Shown here in pieces: positions 45,246 through 53,880 of a stretch of 64,000 nucleotides of DNA (position 1 is the first letter of the stretch; every line of letters begins with the position of its first letter). Where the stretch lies: positions 806,001 to 870,000 of the forward strand of contig CAWBDS010000011.1 of assembly GCA_963787645.1 (NCBI GenBank), given 5' to 3'. The DNA comes from Palsa-504 sp963787645. GTDB taxonomy: Bacteria; Actinomycetota; Actinomycetes; Streptosporangiales; Streptosporangiaceae. The notes below the pieces were generated by a model. The model made no database searches, had not been told where the DNA came from, and saw only the letters and a list, made by a program, of their open reading frames with translations. A program made the position numbers and the translations under genes.

Positions 45246-45578
45246 CTACCGTGTGGCGTTATAGCACCGTTGACGTTCTTGTTGCCATAGCTCTTCCTCA
45301 GTAAGGTCTGCGTACTCTGGTCGAAAGTCTCGGGCCATAGCGTAGAAACCTGCTAGGGGACGATCTGTCCTTGCTGATACCACAAGCGCACTCCACATCG
45401 GTTCTCCCCTGGCCGCCGCTCGTCGACTAACCCGATAAAGCTGATGGGTAAGGAAGTCCGGACGGGTTTCCACGCGTCTTGCGATCAGCTTATAACGGAT
45501 TAGGCCATGCGCTGCCGCGACGCCATACAGGATGTCAGTTAGACGATCCACGCGGTCAAATTGAAACTTCTCAGGCAT
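45246..45578 (-). CDS. Small winged-helix-like hypothetical protein
   Basis: The 110-residue protein has a helical first half (DRLTDILYGVAAAHGLIRYK) and RRAAARGEPMWSALVVSART then RPLAGFYAMARDF. The 'G.P.wsaLVV...t..P..GFy..A' pattern resembles small helix-turn-helix domains that accompany nucleases in bacteria; this is recall-based. The ATG at 45578 follows GGAGGA. It lies downstream of the 45693-46520 gene on the same strand. Confidence 0.6.
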   Translation of the reverse strand: MPEKFQFDRVDRLTDILYGVAAAHGLIRYKLIARRVETRPDFLTHQLYRVSRRAAARGEPMWSALVVSARTDRPLAGFYAMARDFRPEYADLTEEELWQQERQRCYNATR

Positions 45579-45692
45579 AGATACAGTCCTCCGTTCGTGG
45601 CGACGGGCCGCGCATACAGACTTCGCGATTGGCGCAAAGAGATGACAGTACAGTATGCGCAACTCGCTCCGTAAACCTTGTGCGGTGCATCG

Positions 45693-46520
45693 TTAACTCT
45701 TTACGTTGATGATGTCTTGCGTCCCGTCGGCAGATATTCGAATATGAATGATTTCACGGCCTCTGACCTCAAATTCGTCCGTACGATATACTGATTCGCG
45801 CGGAGCCCTCCCTAGTCCGACTGTTGAGACTTCTTTATCTCGAATAGGATGCGGTGCATCTGGGATTATCGGGAGTTCCGGTCCCTCATCATCAGTTTCC
45901 CACTCTTCAGATTCCCTAGTCCAGGCACCGTCTTCGGTTGGTACGACATCCAGCTCGTGGTCTGGTGGTTCCTCGGGCAACACTCTCATCGTATTGCCGT
46001 GAGACTCCCTTAGCAGATCAAGGACTTGTCGAGAGTTAAATAGGCCTCTCTCATCACGTCTCGGATGATTGATCCATGTGCGGATGGAAGCTGGGATTTG
46101 GCTCAAAGTGAAGATTGTACATAGTGCGGTCACTGGTTGTGACTGCAGTAGCGAAAGAACCGCGCCGTAGGCTTCTACAATTAGGTTCAGGGAACCTGCA
46201 CTGGCATCATCTACCAGCAAACCCCCTGCACTGGCCGGAATTGGCCTCGGGCGAAAGCCGGGGCTGCCGAAGTTATAAGAAGCTTCGTCTTCGTCTGGTT
46301 CAGGTCCAAGGATCGAAACTGCCCGACGAAGCTCGCGATCTGTATATGTAAGCACTGGGCCGATGCTAATTAGTCGCGAGCTTTTGACTATCAGCACAGT
46401 AGTCGTGCTAACTGGTTCACGTCTTCGCATGTATTGGTCCAGCAGACGGATTGTGCTTCCTTCCCTTCCTAGTAGCAGGCTCTCCAAATCGCCGTAAGGT
46501 GACTCATCTCTAGTTGGCAT
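45693..46520 (-). CDS. Hypothetical protein, lower-GC cargo
   Basis: The 275-residue protein has an N-terminal part with LLDQYMRRREPVSTTTVLIV, a hydrophobic middle segment (LNLIVEAYGAVLSLLQSQP), a helix-turn-helix-like stretch (GLFNSRQVLDLLRES) and an acidic region (TRESEEWETDDEGPELPI). No family recognised. Together with the downstream 110-residue gene it probably forms a two-gene operon, separated by 114 bases. Confidence 0.6.
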   Translation of the reverse strand: MPTRDESPYGDLESLLLGREGSTIRLLDQYMRRREPVSTTTVLIVKSSRLISIGPVLTYTDRELRRAVSILGPEPDEDEASYNFGSPGFRPRPIPASAGGLLVDDASAGSLNLIVEAYGAVLSLLQSQPVTALCTIFTLSQIPASIRTWINHPRRDERGLFNSRQVLDLLRESHGNTMRVLPEEPPDHELDVVPTEDGAWTRESEEWETDDEGPELPIIPDAPHPIRDKEVSTVGLGRAPRESVYRTDEFEVRGREIIHIRISADGTQDIINVKS

Positions 46521-47173
46521 TTTCTTTCTTTCGGTTCAAGTGGCTGACGTCAGTCCGGCGGTCACCGGTTGTGGTGTGCCGGGTCGATCTTCCATGATCG
46601 CTATCATTCGTGAACATCAGTTGTTTGATACCTACCATGCTGCTACATGCTACTGCGACCAGCTGTGTCGAGCCTGGTAATTGTAGGTTTGATGAAAGGA
46701 AATGGCGGATGATGATAGCCCCCATAAGGGCGTGCCGGTCCTGACATCGGATCGCCGCCTGGCGGCGTCCGGGCGCCCAGATCACGTTCGAGGTGCAAGA
46801 TGATTCGCTGTTGAAGACAGGGGTCGTACACCGGCGAGCGGCGTCATTGCCGTCAGATCGTCAGCCTGTGGGTGCGTTCAGGTCGTTCGCGTTGCTGTCC
46901 TCGCCTGCTATGCGGTCCACGGCTTGACGGGGCAGTCCGGTGCCGGGCATAGTTGCGGGCTCACAGGATCACAGTTAGCTGCTCGGGTGCATGCGGCCTG
47001 CAGGCAGGCCCTTGATCTGGTTCTGCGTGGCAAACCTCCGCCCAGACCTCTTTGAGGATAGCCTGTCATCAGATCCGCATGGGGACGCGGGAAGCAAGGA
47101 GGCGCCGACCGACCTCCGAGGTCCCGAGAGGTCGCCTCGCCCGATGTCGATGATGTGCGACTAGGAGCTGTGT
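46521..47173. other. Divergent intergenic region
   Basis: About 650 bases between the 45693-46520 gene (minus) and the methyltransferase gene (plus). It is less GC-rich than the core. Short frames on both strands lack RBS. It must hold promoters for both directions. Confidence 0.4.
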
Positions 47174-48787
47174 ATGCCACCAGTCGGTCGGCTGACGCTG
47201 TCGTGGGTCGGGAAGAGTCAAGCTCTTCTCCCTGCGGCGGGCGGCGGCTACGAATGGGTTGAGCGCGACGATCCGCGGGTAACCGAGGTGCGGCTTCTTC
47301 GCGACGTTCGCTTCGTGGGACACGTCGAGCAGTCGCCGCCTGAAGGCAATCTGCTGATAACTGGCGACTCGTATGATGCACTCCGCGCCCTGGCGAAGGT
47401 TCCTGAATACGCGAGGGAGTACCGCGGAAAGGTGGCACTGGTTTATATCGACCCACCTTTCAACACTGGCCAGGCATTCGCAACGTACGACGATGCGCTA
47501 GAGCACTCGGTGTGGCTCACTATGATGCGCGACCGACTGAAGGCGTTGCATGACCTCCTAACCCCTACCGGCACAATCTGGGTGCATCTTGACAGTACCG
47601 AGGTTCATCGGTGCCGTCTCCTGATGGATGATGAGTTCGGACCAGGCAATTACCTAGCCACGGTTGTCTGGCAGCGGACCAGCACGAAGAGTCTGGCTCG
47701 CCGGACGATGGCTACCATGCACGAGCACATCCTGGTCTACGGAGCGTCCGAGGCCGCCGTGCTGAAGCCACTGTTCATCCCGTTGGACGAGGCATACCAG
47801 GCGCGAAGGTTCTCCCGCACTGATGCCAGAGGCTCATACGACGCAGAAAACCTGACAGCTGGATATCATCGCCCGCACCTCGATAGTGGAAAGCCATGGC
47901 GGGGATTCGATCCCAGCGCCCTGAGACGCTGTTGGGCTGTTCCGAGCAACATTCTTGTAGAAATTGGCCTTGATGCGGCTGAGATCGACCGGCTCACGAT
48001 GCGGGAAAAGCTCGATGTACTTGATGAAGCCGGATACATTGCCTGGCCAGACAAACTTGACGGGTTCCCGCGTTACAAAAAATACCTTCATCGGGCCAAA
48101 GGACGCGCGGTCGGTGACTTGTGGACCGATATCAACGTGATCAACTCTCAGGCTGCGGAGCGCACCGGCTTCCCGACCCAGAAACCTGAGGCTCTGGTCC
48201 AGCGAATTCTTGATATGGGCTCCAGTCCGGGAGATATCGTCCTTGACTGTTTTGCTGGCTCGGGTACGACCTCTGCGGTCGCGCACAAGATGGAGCGCCG
48301 ATGGATCACTATCGAGAGCGAGCAGAACACTGTCGACTCATATCTTCGGCCTAGGCTCGAGCGCGTTGTCAATGGAGAGGATCCCGGCGGAATCACCGAA
48401 TCCGTAGGATGGAAGAAGGGCGGAGGCTTCCGCATGCTTTCTATCGGCCCGTCAATGTATGAAGTATCCGGAGGCCGAGTATTCCTCGCTGGGTGGACTG
48501 CGAACGGGCAGTTCGCCGACGCGGTGTGCGCACAACTCGGCTTCTCTGTCGTCGTTGAGCCCCCGTTCGCAGGCCGCAAGGGCAACATGAGGCTTGCCGT
48601 CATCGATGGTGTCGCCGATACCGAAACGGTCCGGGCCGTCATATCCCGACTGGACGACAGTGAGCGAGCTGTAATCGTTGCCAGGGCGATCAGCCCCGAA
48701 GCAGAGGCGATACTTAAGCGGTTGAGCCCGGGGTCGCGCCTGCGGAAGGCGCCACGCGACTTGTTTAAGCGGGGTGTTCGGCAGTGA
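47174..48787 (+). CDS. Type III-like (Mod) site-specific DNA methyltransferase
   Basis: The 537-residue beta-class methyltransferase has catalytic motif IV VALVYIDPPFNTGQAF (DPPF at 93-96) first and the SAM motif VLDCFAGSGTTSAVAHKM at about 357-374, with a target-recognition region between. The C-terminal 130 residues form an extra alpha/beta domain (VFLAGWTANGQFADAV; DDSERAVIVARAISPEA). DPPF/Y-type enzymes methylate exocyclic amines, usually N6-adenine. The ATG follows AGGAG. The next gene starts within its stop (GTGA overlap). Confidence 0.85.
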   Translation: MPPVGRLTLSWVGKSQALLPAAGGGYEWVERDDPRVTEVRLLRDVRFVGHVEQSPPEGNLLITGDSYDALRALAKVPEYAREYRGKVALVYIDPPFNTGQAFATYDDALEHSVWLTMMRDRLKALHDLLTPTGTIWVHLDSTEVHRCRLLMDDEFGPGNYLATVVWQRTSTKSLARRTMATMHEHILVYGASEAAVLKPLFIPLDEAYQARRFSRTDARGSYDAENLTAGYHRPHLDSGKPWRGFDPSALRRCWAVPSNILVEIGLDAAEIDRLTMREKLDVLDEAGYIAWPDKLDGFPRYKKYLHRAKGRAVGDLWTDINVINSQAAERTGFPTQKPEALVQRILDMGSSPGDIVLDCFAGSGTTSAVAHKMERRWITIESEQNTVDSYLRPRLERVVNGEDPGGITESVGWKKGGGFRMLSIGPSMYEVSGGRVFLAGWTANGQFADAVCAQLGFSVVVEPPFAGRKGNMRLAVIDGVADTETVRAVISRLDDSERAVIVARAISPEAEAILKRLSPGSRLRKAPRDLFKRGVRQ

Positions 48788-51252
48788 CTTGGCTTACCTA
48801 CGATCAGGCGCTCATAGAGGAAATCTCCTCAAGGCTCGATCTTCGTCTGCCGAATAAGGCAGCACTGTCAAAGATTATTAAGCACATCGCGGTCGATGAA
48901 TATACTGAAGTTGTATGCGCCCTCGCTACTGGTGTAGGAAAGACATATATTAGCGCGGCTCTCGTCGATTACCTGGCTGCGCAAGGAATTCGCAATATTC
49001 TTATAGTTACGCCCGGCAAGACGATCCAAGATAAGACGATTGCCAACTTTACGCCTGGCAGTCTTAAGTACGTTCCAGGGACCGAAGCCAACGCTCTGCT
49101 CATTACCGCTGAAAATTTTTCTCGCGGTCACGTAGGTGACGCGCTTCACGAATCCGATGTCGTAAAGCTATTCGTGTTCAACGTTCAGCAACTCATCCGA
49201 CCTTCAGCCAACATGTCCCGTCGAGTGCGGGAACTCGACGAATTCATTGGCAGTGACCTGTATAGCCATCTCCAGGGAGCCAACGACCTCGTAGTTATAG
49301 CCGACGAGCATCACGTCTACCGTACGCAGGCCGCGAAATTTTCCGCAGCAGTACGTGATCTCAGCCCGCGTGCGCTCGTCGGGTTGACGGCAACACCTGA
49401 TTCTGCTGATGAGAATAAGGTCATTTACCGATACAGCCTGGCTGAGGCCATCGCGGATGGGCTAGTCAAGATTCCGGTCATCGTCTACCGGCAAGATGGG
49501 CACCGAGATTTCAGGACCCAACTTGCGGACGCCTGCCAGCTGCTACGCATTAAGGCCGCCGCCTATAACGCCTGGGCCACTGGGGAGAACGAGCAAGCCG
49601 TCAACCCAGTGCTATTTGTCGTCTGCCAGACGGTCGAGGACGCCAAGGAAACCGCCAACATGCTCGCCGCAGACGACATGATTGGTGATCCCTCCACAGT
49701 ACTGGAGATCACAGCCCAATCCTCGGACGAAGCCTTGGCCATGCTGGCAAAGGTCGAGGAACCGCAGTCACCAGTCCGAGCGGTCGTGAGCGTCGACAAA
49801 CTCAAGGAAGGGTGGGACGTCAAGAATATCGGCGTCATCATCGCGCGGCGGGCACTTGCCTCACAGTCGTTGACGGAGCAAATTCTCGGGCGTGGTCTAC
49901 GCCTTCCGTACGGGCGACGAGTAGGCGTACCGATGATCGATCAAGTTGATCTGGTCGCCCACGACTCGTACAGGAAGCTGCTGGAGCAAAAAGACGCACT
50001 CATCCAACGGATTGTTCCGACCGGAGAATCGGCTGCCACTGGCGAACCGCTAGACCCGAACGCCGAACGTAAGGCGATTGCGGACGCGGCAGCACAGGTC
50101 ACCGAGCAGGGTACTCAGGGAACCCTGCGACTGGTGACACCGCCGCGGATCGTCGATGATGACCGTGTTGACGGTGCGGCCGGACTCATTTTGCAGGAGT
50201 TCGGGGTAGCGGCCGATCAAGGCAGGCAAGACGCTTACTATCGCATCCTTCAGCGGGTTCCAGGGGCACCGCTGATTACCTTCCCTCGGCGGGAGCAGGA
50301 AGTTCTCCCGGTACAGTTCTCGCTATCGCTCGTATCCGACAATGAGGCACGCACAGCAGGTGCCGGGTTCGCTGCGGAGATTGATGTTCCCCTGGTGCGT
50401 GAGGCCCTCAATGTACACCGGACCCTGGACGGTGGCGTACGCGTTAGGCGAGAGCGTCAGCAGTCCGCAATCGCTACCCAGGAGTGGCTACCGCTGAGCC
50501 AGGTTCAAAGCGATCTCGAATCGCGTATTCTCGGCATCGGCCTGATTGAAGAGACTCTTTCTGAGTTCAATGCAACAAAGCGAGTCGTCGACGCATTCAT
50601 GTCAGGCGCCGGTGCTAGGGTGGGCGTTGAGATCAACTGGGGAGCCGAACGAGCCCATCAAGCCCTGCGGGGAATAGACGCCCTTATACGCCATAAGTAC
50701 AACACTCGCAGGCTCCAGCCCAAGTACGCGTTCCGGTCGGTGACCATACCGGTAGAGCCACGTGCTATGCCGACTGACGTCCTCGACCGATACGAAGACT
50801 TTGAGCGAGGCCGCTGGTACTCAGGATGGACTAAATCTATCTTGCCGGTTGCGTCGTTTGATGCGAAGACGACAGAATACGCGCTCGCGAATATCATGGA
50901 CAGTACCCCCAAGATCACGTGGTGGCTTCGGCTTCGTAGCGAAGACGAAGCCTTCATAGAACTTGACAATGGGCACAAATATTACCCAGACTTTATTGCA
51001 ATCGACGTCGATGACGTCTTCTGGCTTATTGAAGGCAAGTCCGATGATCGTGCCCAACGTCCTGACGTTCAGATAAAGCGAGCCGCCGCTGAAGATTGGG
51101 CGAGGTTCGTAGTCGACGACGGCCGATTCGGCATCTGGAAATATCTTTTTTGCACGGAGACCGCCATAAGGAATGCACATGGGGGATGGGACGGACTGCT
51201 AGTCTCTGCACGTGATGCTTTTGGGCTGGCTAACAATTATGCCGGTTCTTAA
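48784..51252 (+). CDS. Type III-like (Res) restriction helicase-nuclease
   Basis: The 822-residue protein has SF2 helicase motifs: Walker A CALATGVGKTYISAAL at 46-61, DEAD-box-like VVIADEHHVY at 170-179, motif III LVGLTATPDS, motif VI region QILGRGLRLPYGRR, and VDKLKEGWDVKNIGVII. The last 90 residues contain YYPDFIAIDVDDVFWLIEGK, a PD-(D/E)xK nuclease core. It translocates on DNA and cuts when unmethylated sites are found. It overlaps the methyltransferase gene by 4 bases, so the pair is a restriction-modification system. Confidence 0.85.
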   Translation: MTWLTYDQALIEEISSRLDLRLPNKAALSKIIKHIAVDEYTEVVCALATGVGKTYISAALVDYLAAQGIRNILIVTPGKTIQDKTIANFTPGSLKYVPGTEANALLITAENFSRGHVGDALHESDVVKLFVFNVQQLIRPSANMSRRVRELDEFIGSDLYSHLQGANDLVVIADEHHVYRTQAAKFSAAVRDLSPRALVGLTATPDSADENKVIYRYSLAEAIADGLVKIPVIVYRQDGHRDFRTQLADACQLLRIKAAAYNAWATGENEQAVNPVLFVVCQTVEDAKETANMLAADDMIGDPSTVLEITAQSSDEALAMLAKVEEPQSPVRAVVSVDKLKEGWDVKNIGVIIARRALASQSLTEQILGRGLRLPYGRRVGVPMIDQVDLVAHDSYRKLLEQKDALIQRIVPTGESAATGEPLDPNAERKAIADAAAQVTEQGTQGTLRLVTPPRIVDDDRVDGAAGLILQEFGVAADQGRQDAYYRILQRVPGAPLITFPRREQEVLPVQFSLSLVSDNEARTAGAGFAAEIDVPLVREALNVHRTLDGGVRVRRERQQSAIATQEWLPLSQVQSDLESRILGIGLIEETLSEFNATKRVVDAFMSGAGARVGVEINWGAERAHQALRGIDALIRHKYNTRRLQPKYAFRSVTIPVEPRAMPTDVLDRYEDFERGRWYSGWTKSILPVASFDAKTTEYALANIMDSTPKITWWLRLRSEDEAFIELDNGHKYYPDFIAIDVDDVFWLIEGKSDDRAQRPDVQIKRAAAEDWARFVVDDGRFGIWKYLFCTETAIRNAHGGWDGLLVSARDAFGLANNYAGS

Positions 51253-51417
51253 TCGTTTGGACATGTGCCATAAAAGTTCATCGCAGACCACCTGAGCAGG
51301 TGAGCCAATGGGTTGAGAGTCCTCTACGGTCGAGGCTGATTCCTTATGTCCATAGCCGTTGTTAGTACCGCGTTAGCAGAAGGCCTCTTCTCTTCCGCTA
51401 TCGAAGGCGAGCTGATG

Positions 51418-52413
51418 TTATGGATGTCTGTTAGCAATGGCCAACCGTATAGCCCGCGCTCGACGATCCACGGCCTCACCGGCCCACGGCCCAACCTTCG
51501 CCGCCGACGCGATCCAGTCGCGAACCTCGGCGTCGTAGGCCTGCAAACCAACATACTGAGCGAGAATTGTCTCATAGAAGAGCATTCCCATATTCGTTAC
51601 ATGGAGCAAACCTCGGTGGAAGCGTTCCACGGCAAGATCCTCAGCGTCGGAACCATATTCATCTACGCCTTCATAATTTGCCCGTCGCCGTAGCTCATAC
51701 AAGAAGTCCATAAGTGTTGTGGCGCGCAGGCCTGATATCAGCTGGGCACGGGCTGTGCCAGGGAGCTGTTTTCGCGGCTTTCCGTCATTATTCTTATTTT
51801 TGCGTAGCCATTCTTCTCGTGCAGACTCTACCTTCCATCGACGTGTCATTCGCAGGGCGGCCCATACGTAGTCCGCAGGTCTGTGGGAGAGCTCCATAAG
51901 ATTAAAGCCGGTCGGAGTGGTGATTGCAGGTGAGAGGATACAGCTAGGTAGTCGATCGGGATCGCCAACGAGTACGGTCCCCCAACTCCTATAGGCCCGC
52001 TTGACGCGCTGGCTTTGAAAGTCGCGGTGTACAGCCTGGTGCGTGCCACAAGCCACGCCCGCGGACGTGGTCATAGCTCGCGCCGCATTGAAGACGGCAT
52101 AGTAAGCCTGCACGGGTAGTGTCTGCGCGGCGCAGCGCCGCAACAAGTCATCGTCATATATGTCACTAACGCGAGCGGCTAGTTCCGTCTGCCATGCAAT
52201 ACGGAGCAGTCTTCTCACGTCTTTGGTGAGGTCTTTGGGACGGCCGGGTGAGGGCTTGCCCAATCGAATTATTTCGAGGGCTGCATTGTCATTCAGAGAA
52301 GCCTTCGGCCAGCCGCCGTTATCATACTCGCGTATGCCGCCGAGGACGTTGCTCATGACGACGAATTTTGCTGTGGCACCCGAAAGCGCCGACGGCAATG
52401 GAGTATTGGTCAT
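51418..52413 (-). CDS. HEPN-like protein (real start inside a longer chimeric frame)
   Basis: From the ATG at 52413 the protein has 331 residues with two HEPN-like helices (TLPVQAYYAVFNAARAMTT and FLYELRRRANYEGVDEYGSD). HEPN proteins are often RNases or scaffolds in defence systems. Here an R-x4-H-type catalytic motif is not certain. The frame is open further, to 52578, but that extension belongs to another family (see next entry). It is convergent with the restriction gene (165 bases between stops). Confidence 0.65.
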   Translation of the reverse strand: MTNTPLPSALSGATAKFVVMSNVLGGIREYDNGGWPKASLNDNAALEIIRLGKPSPGRPKDLTKDVRRLLRIAWQTELAARVSDIYDDDLLRRCAAQTLPVQAYYAVFNAARAMTTSAGVACGTHQAVHRDFQSQRVKRAYRSWGTVLVGDPDRLPSCILSPAITTPTGFNLMELSHRPADYVWAALRMTRRWKVESAREEWLRKNKNNDGKPRKQLPGTARAQLISGLRATTLMDFLYELRRRANYEGVDEYGSDAEDLAVERFHRGLLHVTNMGMLFYETILAQYVGLQAYDAEVRDWIASAAKVGPWAGEAVDRRARAIRLAIANRHP

Positions 52414-52578
52414 GGGGACCGTCCCTGGCAATGGTGTGCAGTACGTGTTGCAGAACACGACCTTGCCGCGGAACTGGTCTCGGTAGTGCCGCAGCTCGGC
52501 CTCAATGTCGAGCAACTGGGTGTAGAACTCGTCGTTCTTGGCACGGGTCGCACGAGCTAGCGTTTCGTTACCTGCCAC
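52414..52578 (-). pseudogene. N-terminal stub of an EcoRI-family adenine methyltransferase, fused in frame
   Basis: Residues 1-44 of the long frame read TRAKNDEFYTQLLDIEAELR then HYRDQFRGKVVFCN, the well-conserved start of EcoRI-type adenine methyltransferases. The match stops abruptly after VVFCN, and the frame runs on into the HEPN-like gene. The catalytic part is missing. The simplest view is a deletion that joined two genes. Confidence 0.7.
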
Positions 52579-53224
52579 GAATCACACCGTATAGCGGCAG
52601 CACGCTGGCCGTGGCTCTCCCACGCCAAGCCGATCTTCTCCAGACGAACTGTCCCGCCTACCTACTCGCCAACAAATACGTGAGCCGCACCCTGGGCCAG
52701 GACTAGCCGACCTGACCGCAGACCAGGCGACCCTGGCCCGGGCCCTCGACCACGCCCGCGTCTGATCTCCTCCCTTCATCCTCATCGGCACCGGAACTCA
52801 GGTGAGGGGCCGCCGGGTCTAGGGTCGGCGCAGCCGATCGCATGCGACAGCTCGCAGGGCCGCCCTAGACGCGACGGCCGCGATCCGGACAATCGAAGCC
52901 GAGGATGACGGACAGCTACGCGCAGATGAGCCTGCGAGATCAGCATCGCCCTCAGCTCGGGACGACGCGGCCGCGCCAAGCGGGGCCGCCAAGACCGGAT
53001 CGCGGGCCCGGGGAGCGCCGGACCCGGCGCCGCGCAGCGGCGCCGCTTGACCTACTATGGCCAGATTCGGCAGAGCTCCGCGCAATGAATTCCGCGAAGA
53101 GGGAACTGAGCTGCGTGCGGCAGGTAAGGACCCGCGATGCAGATCTGTGTTGTGAACTGTCACGGGCGCGGGATCACATATCTGCCGCAGTACTGGATGT
53201 GGCGACCTGTAATAGGTTCCGTTC
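52579..53224. other. Decayed region without supported gene
   Basis: About 640 bases. Short protein-like scraps occur (LADLTADQATLARALDHARV near 52705-52766) but no frame with a start and family match. Base composition returns to high GC after about 52600. Confidence 0.45.
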
Positions 53225-53577
53225 ATGAGCCCTGAGGTCACGGCAGCGATCATCGCGGCGAGCGCCAGCGTTCTTACGTTGGCTGCGCAGTATTTTGGGC
53301 GTCGAGCAACCAGTAGGCAGCTGGACAGAACGTTTTCGGAGCAGCACCGCCGGACCATGAACGAGTCCTGGGCCCCGAGCACCCGGACACCCTGAACACC
53401 CGCCACAACCTCGCCGGTTGTACCGGACAGGTCGGGGATGCGGCCGCAGCCCGCGACCAGCTCGCCGCCCTGCTGCCCATCCGCGAACGAGTCCTGGGCC
53501 TTGAGCACCCGGCCACTCTGACCACCCGCAACAACCTTGCCTACTGGAGCAAGAAGGCGGATACCGAAGGAGGTTGA
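53225..53577 (+). pseudogene. Second TPR-protein gene reduced to its two ends
   Basis: It begins MSPEVTAAIIAASASVLTLA and AAQYFGRRATSRQ, a membrane-helix N-terminus like that of TPR/NB-ARC proteins. At about 53358 the frame switches, and the +1 frame reads ERVLGPEHPDTLNTRHNLAG and ERVLGLEHPATLTTRNNLAY, two TPRs, to a TGA at 53577. The ATPase and most repeats are gone, so it is a deletion derivative. Confidence 0.65.
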
Positions 53578-53622
53578 CGCATCGCCTGGCGCCCGGTGAC
53601 ACTCCCATAAGGGAGGTGTGCC

Positions 53623-53874
53623 ATGAGTGCCGAGGTCACGATCAGGGAGGGCCGCGATATCCGGGAGCTGTCCGGATCGGGCTGCGGGACGTGGGCTGGG
53701 GACGGTGCCGCCCACCTTGGGCTTAGCGGGAATGTGGACGCGAAGGACCTAGAGGTCCTGTCGGAACTGGTCATCCACGAGGATGAGGACCGGGACGCCG
53801 AGGATCCTCCTCAAGCAAAGACTGGCGAGAGCGTCTCGCTCCTCGAGCAGCTGCGCCGCGACGGAGTGTTGTAG
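53623..53874 (+). CDS. 83-residue protein resembling the relaxase N-terminus without its tyrosines
   Basis: The protein starts EVTIREGRDIREL and continues GSGCGTWAGDGAAHLGLSGN and VDAKDLEVL. This parallels residues 4-66 of the neighbouring relaxase (VTLKAGHDVAYFTRG ... QWAGRGARSLGLDGQVDPDVIERL), but the relaxase segment with the catalytic Tyr pair (SYYTASGEPP) is skipped. The second half is acidic and unrelated. The ATG follows a strong GGGAGG. It faces the relaxase gene, with stops 6 bases apart. It is either a remnant or a small regulator. Confidence 0.6.
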   Translation: MSAEVTIREGRDIRELSGSGCGTWAGDGAAHLGLSGNVDAKDLEVLSELVIHEDEDRDAEDPPQAKTGESVSLLEQLRRDGVL

Positions 53875-53880
53875 CACTTT

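Noticed and set aside
46510..46831. Short minus-strand frames upstream of the 45693-46520 gene
   Set aside because: No RBS, no resemblance to known proteins, and the region must hold a divergent promoter.
52819..53715. 298-residue minus-strand open frame
   Set aside because: It is the antisense of the broken TPR gene (53225-53577) and of the small relaxase-like gene, with no start signal or family match.
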